From contig CAJQUW010007913.1 of assembly GCA_907163375.1 (NCBI GenBank), forward strand, positions 62,001 to 126,000: a DNA stretch of 64,000 nucleotides, written 5' to 3'. Origin of the DNA: Prostheceraeus crozeri (taxonomy: Eukaryota > Platyhelminthes > Polycladida > Euryleptidae). The notes beneath the pieces are model-generated. The model made no database searches. It was given only the letters and a program-made list of their open reading frames with translations, and was not told the origin of the DNA. Made by a program: the position numbers and the translations under genes. Shown here piece after piece: positions 47,365 through 57,694 of this stretch (the first letter of the stretch is position 1; the number at the start of each line of letters is the position of its first letter).

Positions 47365-48026
47365 TATAGAGTAAATATGTTAGGTAGAGTAGTAACTCCG
47401 CATTTATTAAATCCCTAATGGGTATATACTTTCGATTTTATCAAATGAACTCAAGGCAGATACAGTCAGAATTGTTTCAAAATGTGAGATATACACATTT
47501 ATGCAGTTATGAAGAAATTACAACGGAATTGATTGATCATGATAGCAAAGCAGAAGGAAATGATATTATTTTACAGATTGTCCGTGTCATGACAGCCTTT
47601 GAGCGGTAATGTTTGTTAAATTGGCAACCTTATGACCTGCTATTGCTTTCATGAATTAAAAACATGAAATTTCAGCCATGAAAGTACAGCACAATAAGAT
47701 GTCGACTTTTTCATGAAGACTTCCATTATAATGCGGTTCATGAAATTCCCTTGATAATCAGCTTGATTTCCGCTTAGTTAGGATGCTTATTAGCAAATAT
47801 TCATTCCTTTTGATATCCAACGTGTTGCATACTACTTACATAGAGGAGTCATCTTGGTAGTATATAAAATGGCAAAATTTTGACTTTTTTAAAACTGCTC
47901 AAATAATTTTTTGGACCACGGGAACGTAATCTCCGCAAGAAATTGAATCTTTTGATATAAAACTTTTCACTGTATACAGATACTTTTTTGAGTCGACACT
48001 CTACCTATATATCCCTACTCTATGGC
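47365..48026 (+). mobile_element. MITE family M1, copy 4 (complete ends)
   Basis: An 8-bp direct repeat AGGATGCA flanks the element (47357-47364 and 48027-48034). Terminal inverted repeats are TATAGAGTAAATATGTTAGG on the left and the reverse of GCCATAGAGTAGGGATATAT on the right, both followed by TAGGTAGAGT. The interior contains the blocks shared with 20310-21016. A 63-codon frame inside (47418-47609) has no domain. If the terminus starts at GCATATAG the duplication would be 5 bp instead, so the superfamily stays open (hAT-like favoured). Confidence 0.7.
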
Positions 48027-49088
48027 AGGATGCACTAATTTTTCGAAATTGAATTTGAATTTTGAAATTGTTCCTTTTCGTTCAAACTCTGTGTCATTAA
48101 TAATACTAGTACATGTGGTTTTCGATTCCTTGCAAACTCTTGTTAGAAAGTTGATGCTGAAGTTGGTGCTAACTTCAACGACATAATGATGTGAGTCATG
48201 CATGATGACGTAAGACGCAACAAAATACCATGCTTTTCGCTGTACAGAAGGTGCATGGACTTTTGACTAATTTTGAATTACGACTGCTCTATGGATCTTA
48301 GGGGAGGAATTCTCCTTTTGCATTACTTAAGAGTTTAAAGTTTGAAAGTTGTGATGGCGGCAAAAATGTAGGGTTTCCAACAATTGATGATATGCGAGCT
48401 ATATGGGTTTTATGCAATGTTAAGGCACTGTCACCCGAAGTCAGAAGAATAGTAAAACCCATATTTTGTAAGGAGAGAAGGCTATTCAAGCTTTCACTGT
48501 CCTTCAGATGGTCGAAAGCTCGAATAACTTTCTGTCCTTACACGGGAGGCTTCTACTAGATTAATTATCATTAAACTCGCAATCCAGTTTAAGATTGGAT
48601 GCATGACGATCGTGATTCGCAGTGACTTTTCCTACTGAGCCCTTCACTGACGGTGTAACATAGATATTGAACAATAGGCATCCTCGAAATGCATGCAGAA
48701 TGCAGATATATCAACATTAGCGCAGTAATTGTATGTCGGTTGAACTCCACTATAAAATTATTGTCTTAACATCGTGGAGAGATTCGACATTTAAAAGATC
48801 GGGAAGTGCCCCACCTGCTTTGCTGGACGAGTCACCATTGCACCTGAAGAATATTTGAGAAATGACAATGCTGCATAGGCACAAGCCGTTTTTGTATCAT
48901 CAATTCAAAAGCAAGATAGAAAAATTTACGTCCAATGTCCACTGGACCTAATCAATCAGGCATCTAATGGTCAATCACGTTCCTTCACAACCATGAGCGT
49001 TTTTTTCGTTGGATTCACGGACCCTTTGTTGGTCAGTGTTGCGGGAGTCCTTTATATTCCATCGCTGTAAATTATAAAGTCCTATTAA
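48027..49088. other. No supported gene
   Basis: Frames at 48015-48203 and 48298-48489 (-) show no recognisable domain. No repeat boundary is seen. Confidence 0.35.
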
Positions 49089-49247
49089 AGCTCTAATCTG
49101 AGTACTAAATGAAAGAGTACTGAATTGAGTACACTTTGTACTCAATTGAGTACTCTTGAGTACTAAAAAGAGTACTAATAATGTACTTTCGAACCCAAGC
49201 AATTCTAAATTGAGTACTAATATTTTTGTACTCAAAGTACTAGAGCT
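49089..49247. repeat. GAGTACT-rich foldback, 159 bp
   Basis: The palindromic word AGTACT or its extension GAGTACT recurs about nine times in 159 bp. The unit is bounded by AGCTCTAATCTGAGTACT and, in reverse, AGCTCTAGTACTTTGAGTAC. It is a small non-coding inverted-repeat element, possibly hAT-related in style, and ends 60 bp upstream of the acceptor of the coding exon at 49308. Confidence 0.6.
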
Positions 49248-49307
49248 TATATAATTTTTAAGTTGGACAATTTTCAATCTTCTGATAAATGTTCAATTCT
49301 TCGACAG

Positions 49308-49603
49308 ATATGGCGGAGATGGAGAAGCGTCCTTTCCAAGTTTTCGGCAACTGGGGTCGGTATTTGAAACAGCGGAAAGGCATGGAAGATTCAGCAGTAG
49401 AAAAACGTCCATACCGCATATTTGGAAGATATCGCCCGCCGATTGAGAAGCGACCCTTCAACTTGTGGTCTTGGAGACCAAGGAACATTCAACCGATGCA
49501 AGGATCATTGAAAGCTCTTTATCAAAAGTACGGACCGATGAACAAACGGCCGATTGCTGGCATGGGAGGCTTTGCACGGTCTAAGCCGCGTCATGTTTGG
49601 TAA
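49308..49603 (+). CDS. KR-rich exon of a candidate neuropeptide precursor
   Basis: An acceptor (TTCAATTCTTCGACAG, AG at 49306-49307) opens a frame of 98 codons ending at TAA 49601-49603. If joined to the exon at 28017-28107 (phase 1 to phase 1), the split codon is GAT and the product is 128 residues. Four lysine-arginine-proline sites follow Glu or Asn: EKRPFQVFGNWGR, EKRPYRIFGRYRPP, EKRPFNLWSWRPR and NKRPIAGMGGFAR. Peptides after KR share P-(F/Y)-x-(V/I/L)-(F/W). The GR in FGNWGR and RIFGR could serve as amidation plus monobasic cleavage. A signal peptide, an acidic spacer and repeated dibasic sites are the standard layout of metazoan neuropeptide precursors. I do not recognise the family; NPLP1-like is a weak alternative for the last peptide. 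Confidence 0.55.
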
Positions 49604-50025
49604 TACGAATGATATTAAAAATTTAAATCCATTTTTGTTATCGTCATTTCATTTTGGAAGCTTCATCAAGACAAGCATTATGGAAATAAGTATTGTGCAA
49701 AACTTAAAAACAAACGGCCTTTAAATTTCATTTGTGATACTTGTTATTGTTTTCATTTCTGCCTCCACCTGCATACATTAATAAGAACAAGTTAACCTGA
49801 GATGAAAGGTGAAGATCTGAGATGTCGCGATCAAAATTTTGCTAAGTCTGTCACCGAAAATGTGGATCAACCGAAAGAACCACCGAAATCATGAATGCTG
49901 GAAAAGACAAAAAACCTGTCAAAGGCGCATCAAAGTGTGCATCAAGCCTTACCAGAGTAAAGAGCCTTGCTGCAAAATCCTTATTTACTATTCTTGAAAT
50001 TTTGCTCTTGAAAACGTATTGATGA
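49604..50025. other. Likely 3' UTR of the KR-rich exon
   Basis: The stop is followed by AT-rich sequence with ATTAAAAATTTAAATCC close by. No canonical AATAAA is obvious within 100 bp (GGAAATAAGTATTG near 49682 is a near match). No other feature before the hAT-like element. Confidence 0.3.
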
Positions 50026-50033
50026 CTTAAAAC

Positions 50034-50865
50034 TATGGATGGATTCTAATCCCGGGATCCCGAAATCCCTGGATTGGGGTCTAATCCCGGGATTGGAGGG
50101 TCAGAATCCCGGGATTGAGAAATTTGCAATATAGCTGTATTCCGTCTAAAGTAAAACAAATTATCGAAGATAAAACTACCAGGCTCTTCACACTTCAATA
50201 TGATCGTCAGCTTTTCAATAATTCATTGATGAGGCCTTTTGAATAAAGGTCAAGACTTAGATTTGAGTTTTTCATTTGCCAAAGGGAACAATATTTGGAA
50301 GCATGACCAAATTGAATTTGAATTGATTTTGTAAGTAAACCGATTTTTGGCAATTTCGACTCTCTGCTATCCCCTGATCCTTCTTCCAGGTATCCCATGT
50401 TATTAACACACACACATGTGCTTTGTCAAGACATATTTACTATTTTTCTCAATTCCGGAATCCCCAGAAAGAGATCGGGATTGTGGAATCTCTGTCCTGT
50501 ACATTAGATTAGATGACATAAAGGCCGTGAGTAGATAATCATTACACATATAAGTATGCTGACACATTTGTGTTGAATTAATATTTGAATATTGAATTAG
50601 TAATTCAAAGAAAGATATTGAAAAGAATTCGAAAATCTATTCGGCTTCCACTATTGAAGCAGTAAAAAAGCATGTATAAATTACTGCCAAAGCATCAACA
50701 AAATTAATATGTTAATCCTGGGATTTCAGGGTTTTCACCAACCTATGGAATCCAGGGATTGCAATCCCTACCGGCATGCTATTTGCATGCTATTATCTAT
50801 GCTTGTAGTAGGATATTTACGATTCTACTCAATCCCTGAGATTTTCTGGGATTTTGGAATCCCTA
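50034..50865. mobile_element. hAT-like non-autonomous element with GGGATT-repeat ends
   Basis: A perfect 8-bp target duplication CTTAAAAC flanks the unit (50026-50033 and 50866-50873). Termini are TATGGATGGATTC on the left and the reverse of TAGGGATTCCAAAATCCC on the right. Both subterminal zones are filled with AATCCCGGGATT, AATCCCTGGATT and similar words (50045-50120 and 50460-50865). No transposase is recognisable. An 8-bp duplication with TAGGGATT-type ends fits hAT. Confidence 0.7.
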
Positions 50866-50873
50866 CTTAAAAC

Positions 50874-51360
50874 ATTGTAAATAAAGCAAATTTTCTGCTG
50901 CTCAGCAACGTCAGAGCTATAGTGCTAAGATAGGTGACAGATTCATTACTTGTTGATTAGCGAATTATGATCAACGAATGTATTATCGAAAAACGTATAT
51001 AACGAATGTAAGTTTATCATGAATGGACGCCACTGACTATGTTGCTTTCTATCAAAAGCAAATTTGATAACACGAATCCCAACGTGAATCTTCTGCATTT
51101 CACTTCATTCTGCTTGAGTTGAGCTCCGATTTCTTTATTTATGAATTCTGACGTTGCATAAATTCAGCACATTCATTTTTGAGATTCCTTCGGTTCACAT
51201 GTACGAGTTCGATTACTTGCCAGCTGCAAAGAATACAGCTATACTTTCGCATTGGGGTTCGCAGCTCAGGTGATAAAAAAACCCCGGCTGACCAGCCTCA
51301 AAAATTCGGAGCCCGATTTTTCAAAGTTCCCTACTTGTTATCAACCTACCTGTTCGATTC
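50874..51360. other. No supported gene
   Basis: No domain or repeat boundary. The LINE remnant downstream may extend into the last 100 bp (TGACCAGCCTCAAAAATTCG). Confidence 0.35.
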
Positions 51361-52010
51361 TTGACAGCATTTCTTTCAAACAGATATCCTCTCACCTCTT
51401 GTTTTGGTGTTGTAGTTCCTAATAGAGCAGAAGCAGGAGTTCATTCACTCAGAACTATTATATCGAATGCTAAACATTACGTCTTCCTCAAAATTTATTT
51501 CAAAAATGCATTTATTGCTACGCTCAGAGAGTCCCTTAATGCTTGCCCTAAACTTGCACTAAATGTGAAATCCCCATCCTAACACGTGATTCTGAAAAGC
51601 AGGAATTTATCAAGAAATATATAATCAATCAGTGTACAGATATCAAGATCGCGTCGCAAAATGACTTAGCACTTTTGGCAACCGCTCTTGGTCCTGATTC
51701 TCTTCAGACTGAGCAGATAAGGAAACACGAATGCTGTTACTCGGCGCTCATGATACCTTGCTTTTGTTGAAGAATCGCCTCAGGGCACCAAAAATACTTT
51801 ATCTGTTGAGAACTTCCCCTGCTTTCACTTAGACAAGAATACTAACAAAGATTGATCATTCAGACGTTGCAAATATTCATGAACCCGCAAATCTCGTCTG
51901 ACTTGCTACCAGTCTGTCCTTCTCATAGCTGCGCTTGTAAGTCTATAGTTGATGTGTTCGGTCAATGTACACGAAACCTCTAAGAGCTCTGATATTGAGG
52001 CCCAAACGAC
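51361..52010 (+). pseudogene. LINE reverse transcriptase remnant
   Basis: The plus strand reads AEAGVHSLRTIISN and LKIYFKNAFIATLRESLNAC, matching the xAAVH-R and LxxDFxNAFNxxxRxxxLxA blocks of a family of metazoan non-LTR reverse transcriptases. Here the first catalytic Asp is Tyr. Further down LLLLKNRLRAPKILYLLRTS corresponds to the thumb block (LLxxCxxxPKxxYLLRT). Stops and frame changes separate the blocks and the YxDD box is not recognisable. It is a decayed copy. Confidence 0.6.
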
Positions 52011-52196
52011 TACAAAACTGTTCTCTGTAGCTGGATAACTTATTTAGTTCATTTAAGCAGTTGAGAATGTAGGATCAGAGCAGCTCGTCGTTCTTCCATT
52101 CAGGTGTTGAGTTGGGCAATGAAAAATCAGCCTCAAGTGCCGAAGAGTGCTCGTCCTATTTACCATTGAATCTTTTACGCTACTATGTAAAGAGGA

Positions 52197-52325
52197 CAAG
52201 TAAATATTGAGTTGCATCCTCAGTTGGGAAATGGGAACAAACATGAATGCATCTCATCCAATATCAGGAATCATCAGTAGGCCTAGTTCACATCTCTCAA
52301 CGACGACATTACTCCCTATTTAAAG
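52197..52325 (+). repeat. Dispersed repeat family R2, copy 1
   Basis: TTGAGTTGCATCCTCA, TCCAATATCAGGAATCATCA, TAGGCCTAGTTCACATCT and CAACGACGACA match 63848-63975 (TTGAATTGCAACCTCA and so on). The region between blocks is gapped. Non-coding, class unknown. Confidence 0.55.
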
Positions 52326-52724
52326 TTGCAGCCATGCCGGGCGAATTTGAGACACGCAAGTTAGTCCTCGGCACTTCAAGAATGATCAAGATTGCTAACC
52401 CGTCCTCAAGGGGATAATATCTCTTTTCATATTTGCTTTGATTGCATGTAGTTTAGGTATGGTGGTGGCTAACTTCATCGACAGGTGGATGATATTCGCT
52501 CAAGAGTAAATTAAAGACATGAATTACGGTGTAACTCAATAATTCAGAGACATCAAGTTATGATGTCTTTTGAGTTTTATCAGGGACTCCAATATCTTCT
52601 AACTCTTGACATAGACATTGATGAAACGACCTGTCGATTAAAGACCCAAATCCATGATATCTACGCGTCAATGAAAAGACTTGTCGACGAAGTGAACCAC
52701 GATCATATAGTGTATATAAATAAA
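52326..52724. other. No supported gene
   Basis: The frame 52560-52766 shows no recognisable domain. The right end runs into AT-rich sequence (TATATAAATAAATATATATA) at the 3' tail of the minus-strand PLE. Confidence 0.35.
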
Positions 52725-53640
52725 TATATATATTACGAAGGAAAACTACTTGTCTTCTTCAACTGAACATGTTTCGGAAATTTTATGTTTCCATCATCAG
52801 TGGTACATTCAAATAGCATAAAATGAAAGGAAAGTTAATTTATACTAAAATCAGGTAAAATGAAGTCTGAAGTCAAATAGTGCTCAAAGTAACTGCGTAG
52901 ATGAGTGAGGTCAGAGAGAGAATTTACAATCCGAGATACAATGGTGCTGATCTATTCCGTTCATTGGACAATACACTTTGATTCTCTTTAATGAAAATAG
53001 ATTCCAGAATGAGAGGACATTTACAATATACGAGAGAGAGCCGAGAAATTTTCAGACTTTGGGTGATGTTCGTGAGTAGAAATTTCTGTCGGACATGGAT
53101 AGCCTTTAAGAAGTTCGCTTATTCGAGTAGCAAGGTGCCTTTTAGTGCCTCCGATGTACCGCATTTGACAGCGGTCACAACTGTATAAATAAGAGAGGTT
53201 AGATTTCAAGCCATTCGACGTTTTAGGTTTCAGAAATTATTTTCAATGAAAGGAATAGACCAATATATAATACGTTTATCACAGTCGCTGGTTTCACTGT
53301 TCTGTTCGAAGTTTTCTTCCACTTTCATGAGAGTTCGATTAATCATGTGATCAGGAAAGCCATTTTTCTTGAAAATGCTGGTGATAGTTTTGACAGCCTC
53401 TTGATAATTACTTTCATTGGAGCAAATTTTCCGAGCTCGAGAAAAAATGAGAGCGCATAGCAGCAAGCTTGTAATGAAGGGGCGCATATGCCGATGTCGC
53501 CATATAAACACCAGTATTCGCATCTGTTATATGTAAACGCACGTCAAAACCATCATCAGTCACTTTAACGGCCGTATCAAGGAAAACTAGACTGTCGACA
53601 CCACGTTCCATCGTGAATTGGATATTGCAGTCAATCGAGT
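52725..53640 (-). pseudogene. Penelope-like element remnant 1 (minus strand)
   Basis: From 53611 downward the minus strand encodes the end of a PLE reverse transcriptase (VDSLVFLDTAVKVTDDGFDV, TGVYMATSAYAPLHYKLAAM, ICSNESNYQEAVKTITSIF, KKNGFPDHMINRTL). The GIY-YIG nuclease follows (LYSCDRCQMRYIGGTKRHL, ATRISELLKGYP). The 3' end carries CACTGATGATGGAAACATAA and TTCCGAAACATGTTC, then a terminal TAGTTTTCCTTCGTAATATA. Frame changes break the polymerase and the catalytic YxDD part is missing. Order and motifs are typical of PLEs. Confidence 0.75.
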
Positions 53641-53689
53641 TTATCCATTTAAAACCTCTTCCGAAGTCCGAAGGTACATAAAGATAAAG

Positions 53690-54030
53690 ACAATCCTCCT
53701 CACCGCCTTATATTGAATATGCGCAAGGTAAACACGTGACCAGATGTGCAAAGGACAACGATATCAAGTTCCTAGTGCTACCATTTTATAAGATGCCTCC
53801 CACTTTCAAGAAATCAGACAGGGAGAGGGTTGAATCTGATTTCATCCAAAGATATCAACCGACACTCAATGCCTCTCATTGATTTTGAATTTTGTGTATG
53901 ATTTTAGTACATGTTTAATGACTATGTATCCTCCCTCATTTCATTCCCCAGTCCCCTTGAGAAGTCAGCGGTAGCTGATGAAACTAGTCGGGGAATACAT
54001 TTAATTTGGAAACCTCTGGTCTTCTTATCT
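53690..54030 (+). pseudogene. Penelope-like element remnant 2 (C-terminus and 3' hairpin)
   Basis: The plus strand encodes NDIKFLVLPFYKMPPTFKKS, DRERVESDFIQRYQPTLNAS and a stop. This corresponds to the extreme C-terminus after the GIY-YIG domain of PLEs and is related to the end of the neighbouring element (EEYFNSMFKPNLNAT). The 3' region holds a hairpin CTTGAGAAG-TCAGC-GGTA-GCTGA-TGAAACTAGTCGGGG (53956-53992), like those at 55316 and 55500. The rest of the element is gone. Confidence 0.6.
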
Positions 54031-54084
54031 TATTTTATCATCGCATTCGCTTTGGACTTTTTCATTTACTTATACATATAATAT

Positions 54085-55570
54085 ATGTATGTGGGGACTG
54101 CCATGGGCACTAAGATGGCCCCCACCTACGCAATTCTGGTTATAGGTTTTTTAGAAGAACGAGTGTACACCATAATAAAAGAAGTTTATGATAATGATTC
54201 GTCTACTCGTACTATAAATAGGTGGGTTCGTTATATAGACGATTGCTTTATTCTTTGGGATAGGAAATTTGTTAACGTTAGTGATTTCCATATTATTCTC
54301 GATAGCCTACATGGCGATATTTCTTTTACTATTGATTACAATTCGGATAAGATAAGTTTCTTTAGATACATTGATTTATAAAGAAAATAGGTCTCTTGAG
54401 ACACATATTTGCCGTAAGATCACCGATAGTCAAAATTATGTCCCTTTTAACTCCTGTCACCCCATACACGTACGTAAAAATATTCCTTTTACATTAGCTT
54501 ATAGGACTGTAAAGATTGTCTCTAAGGAAGATGAATACAATCGTCAGTTAAAAAACTTGAAATCAAAACTTTTGAAACTCAAATACCCACCTGGAATCAT
54601 TGAGTCCGACTTCACTCGTGCATTGTCAAAGCCACTTGAGTTACACCTGAGGGATAGGACTAATGATATTGAATTTGTTTCTTCTTATAATAGGAACAAT
54701 CCCAATATATATGGAAAAGTGATAAGACTGATCAGTAGCAGCCTATCATTAATTGATCCTTTCCATAGGTACAATATTTTACGATCGTTTAAGCAACCTC
54801 CAACGTTGTATAGATTGTTGAAGACGAAATACCGTCCTACTATTGAGGGTGTTACAAAGTGTGGAGACGCTCGGTGTAGCTGTTGTCCTACTCTTATAAC
54901 CGGGAAAACCATAGATCTAAAGGTTGATAATGCTAGGATGACTTTTCATATAAAAAAGAATATGAACTGTCTATCCAGAGATGTCATTTACATCCTCCGC
55001 TGTAAAGGTTGTAACGAAATATATGTAGGACAGACTGGGGATCTTTTTCATAGTAGACTGACTGTTCATAGACAGCAAATCAATTATGAGCAGTATAGGA
55101 TCCTTAGTGTTAGTACTCATATTGCCATGTGTTGTAGAAATCTTCCGATACCTTTTGAAGCTGCGCCAATATATCAACTGCATCCATCTACGAATCGTTT
55201 GGACTGAGACAAGAAAGAGGAGTATTTTAATTCTATGTTTAAACCTAATTTGAATGCAACTTCATAGATTTTGTATGTATTTTAGTTTATTTAGTTTTAA
55301 ATATATCATTCCCATGAGTAGCCTTCCAAGAAGAAGGTGAAACCGGTCGGGAATATTGACTTTTCTTGAGTTTTCCTTATTTTATTAACTACACCCCTTT
55401 GATACTTTTTACTTTTATATTTATATATATCAAACTAAATTTTTAGTTATTCTGATTTAGTTTGATGATATACAAATTGTATAATAGATCATTCTATGCT
55501 CTTGAGAAGCCTGCAACAGGCAGAAACCGGTCGAGGTGTCTTATTTATTTGCTTAGTTTTTCTTTATAGC
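54085..55570 (+). pseudogene. Penelope-like element remnant 3 (RT, GIY-YIG, 3' hairpins)
   Basis: The frame at 54085 gives the RT blocks GTAMGTKMAPTYA and RYIDDCFILW (catalytic box) and ends near 54381. The frame from 54371 continues as IYKENRSLETHICRKITDSQ, NYVPFNSCHPIHVRKNIPFT, CGDARCSCCP and the GIY-YIG domain VIYILRCKGCNEIYVGQTGD with R and H further on, closing at 55207. One frameshift separates the two frames. The N-terminal RT half is absent, so it is 5'-truncated. Two hairpins ending GAAACCGGTCG lie at 55316-55352 and 55500-55537. It is the best-preserved PLE copy here. Confidence 0.85.
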
Positions 55571-55792
55571 ATCTGGGTATGATTACGCACTGGTATATAC
55601 ATGTACATATATAGACTAGACTAAGCTAATTATACCTGAAACAATGCAGTAGAATGACAGATAGGTCGAAATTCACACATTCGATTTTCCAGCTCGAGAG
55701 CAGGCACAGGCAGAAATAGCCAATTACTCATTCCAGGGCACAGTTTACCGTGCACAGCCCTAATAATAATTGCTATTATCACTATTATATTA
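55571..55792. other. No supported gene
   Basis: A short AT-rich spacer between the PLE cluster and the Tc1 relic, with ATACATGTACATATATAG near 55598. Confidence 0.4.
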
Positions 55793-56765
55793 CTCGCGGC
55801 CAAAAAAAGCGAGGACACCAGAAGAAGTCATCACTATTGCTCATTTAATATTCGCCAAACTCTCACGTATCCGTCGGCAGAATCGAGACAAAATCGGCTT
55901 TTGTCTGTCCACAGAACTTCATCCCATCCTGAACTCCAAGTGAGATGATCAAGACACCACGTGGTACTGGTTCCGACGACGTTTGTGAATTGGAGAAAAC
56001 ATAATCCGCTGAGCAGGTCGACGCACAGGAAGTCCAGCCAGTCTTGTGGTCGTTCACACAGAGATAGAGATAGCACATGCACGTTCCCATCCTCTAGAGA
56101 GGCGAGAGACTGGAGAAAATCCGTTACTCTTCATCTTCACAACCTTCTTGATCTTGTGCAGGAGATGTCAAGCGCTGTCGCCCGCTTTCCTGCCTACGTC
56201 GAAGGTGCCCGTCTAACCGATAGCGATTCCACCAGCGTCCAGCTGTTGATTTCGACACGCTGAGGGTAAATGTAGTCCAGTGACTTTCCCGTCTCCAGAT
56301 AGCCAACGCATCGACATTTGTGAAGCTCGGACAACTGCAGCATGTCATTCTTTCACTCATTCAGGCAGATAAACTCGACATTGACAGTTGAGTGAGCTTT
56401 GCTCATACCATGCCGATATTTGTTGCAATATCGATCACACTTCGATGATCAACTAATTAACTTTCAATCTAAATTTGAACTATTTATTCGACAAGCGCAA
56501 GATCGAAGTTGGTGGTGAAGTAAAAGAGGAAGAACGAGGATCACGAAAATCAACCATATCCTCCAACAGACTTGAGAACACTTGCGCAAAGACTAGTGGG
56601 CGAGGGGAACACGGTTTCAAACTGTCATCCAGGACCTGCTGAACCGTGTCCCGAACCGGTTGCAACAGTGCATGCAGAAGTGTGGTGGCCACACATCTTA
56701 TTAAACGTTTAATTAGTTAATAAAGATGGCTTCTTCTGGTGTCCTCGTTTATTTGACAGCGAGTG
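55793..56765 (-). mobile_element. Tc1-like transposon relic, 973 bp
   Basis: Inverted ends share CGAGGACACCAGAAGAAG (55810-55827) with its reverse complement at 56730-56747, plus an outer ACTCGC. TA dinucleotides border both sides (55791-55792, 56766-56767). The minus strand retains a helix-turn-helix part (GRWWNRYRLDGHLRRRQESG, near 56250) and a catalytic-domain piece (HLTWSSGWDEVLWTDKSRFC, LDSADGYVRVWR, near 55870-55960). The first catalytic Asp is in WTDKSRF. The piece between and the DE-bearing C-terminus are deleted, so the element is dead. Confidence 0.8.
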
Positions 56766-56767
56766 TA

Positions 56768-57548
56768 TATTGGAAGCAATGTAGCAATAACTGACAATGT
56801 CGCTGATCAATCTTCTACACTTGCTACAAACTATATGCCTACACTGACATGCATGAACCGAATTGACAAATGTTGCCGATTTTTACAACATCTAATCATG
56901 TCAGACAGTAAAATTTCACTCTTATTGGAAACAACTTATTTGTCGTGTTGAAATGGAAATTTATGATACATTTTCTTCTGTCTGATAAAGCAAACAATTA
57001 TTCCTCATTGCAAAAGAAGAGATGTGAACTGATTGACCGTCGCCGCGAATCAGTCTTTCCGGACAATTTCTCACTTCCTTTTTAACGTTGTTATCTCGTT
57101 CAACTGACTGCCGGCCTGTTACATTGTTGGAACGCAAACGTGCTTGTTCTAGCAAACTTAGTTTTCATAGAATTCTGTTAGGTTTCCTAATAAAATGACA
57201 TCGAAGTATCATTGAAATTTGGCCGCTCAATGGTGTCGATCATAACGATCCTTAGTACAATGGACACTGCTACTCTCCTTTGTTCACTATTTCCTTCCAT
57301 TACAAGTGCTGCTAATCATGGGAGAATGTAGCATGCCTACATGCATGAAATGTGGCTGTAGAAATTGTATGCTGTCCTAACAATTATTTTTTCAAAATTC
57401 AAAAGAAATGAATAAGATCGTGAGGAAATCATTTTATAAAAAAAACGATTCTATTCACAAAAGACGTGAAGCATGCATGTGATTCACAAGATGTGAAGAG
57501 CTTTCTTCCTTCTCAAAGTATGTACACAGTTTTAAAAAATGGGATTCT
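56768..57548. other. Downstream of glutamine synthetase; 3' UTR expected
   Basis: This stretch lies just beyond the minus-strand glutamine synthetase stop codon and should hold its 3' UTR. An AATAAA overlaps the stop codon itself (TTCAATAAAG). No second strong signal stands out. No other gene is visible. Confidence 0.35.
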
Positions 57549-57694
57549 TTATTGAAGGCAAGTGGTTTCAACGATGATCTTCGTGACCATGTAAGGATCA
57601 CAGTTGGATGAAGGCCTTCGATCTTCCAGGTATCCTTTGCCGTCTTCACTCACTTGGCGAGGAATTCTGATGGATGCACCGCGATTGGCAACAC
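57549..57694 (-). CDS. GLUL: Glutamine synthetase, terminal exon
   Basis: The exon starts after acceptor TTTCTATCCACAG and completes the Gly codon begun in the previous exon. It reads [15 protein letters not shown], with the Arg that contacts glutamate and phosphate in NRxASIRIPR, then [20 protein letters not shown] (the ExRxPxxNxDPY motif at the metal/ATP site), VETTCLQ and TAA at 57549-57551. Phase 2/1 joins match exactly, and all signature residues are intact. The C-terminus is of normal length. A canonical AATAAA overlaps the stop codon, which is odd but may be chance. Confidence 0.93.

Noticed and set aside
47418-47609. 63-codon frame with SELFQNVRYTHLCSYEEIT
   Set aside because: It lies wholly inside MITE M1 copy 4 and is not kept open in the related copy at 20310-21016.
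53971-53996. CTGATGA and GAAAC words suggesting a hammerhead ribozyme
   Set aside because: CTGATGA runs directly into AACTAGTC with no stem II between it and the GAAA box, so the hammerhead core cannot form. The stem-loop reading fits better.
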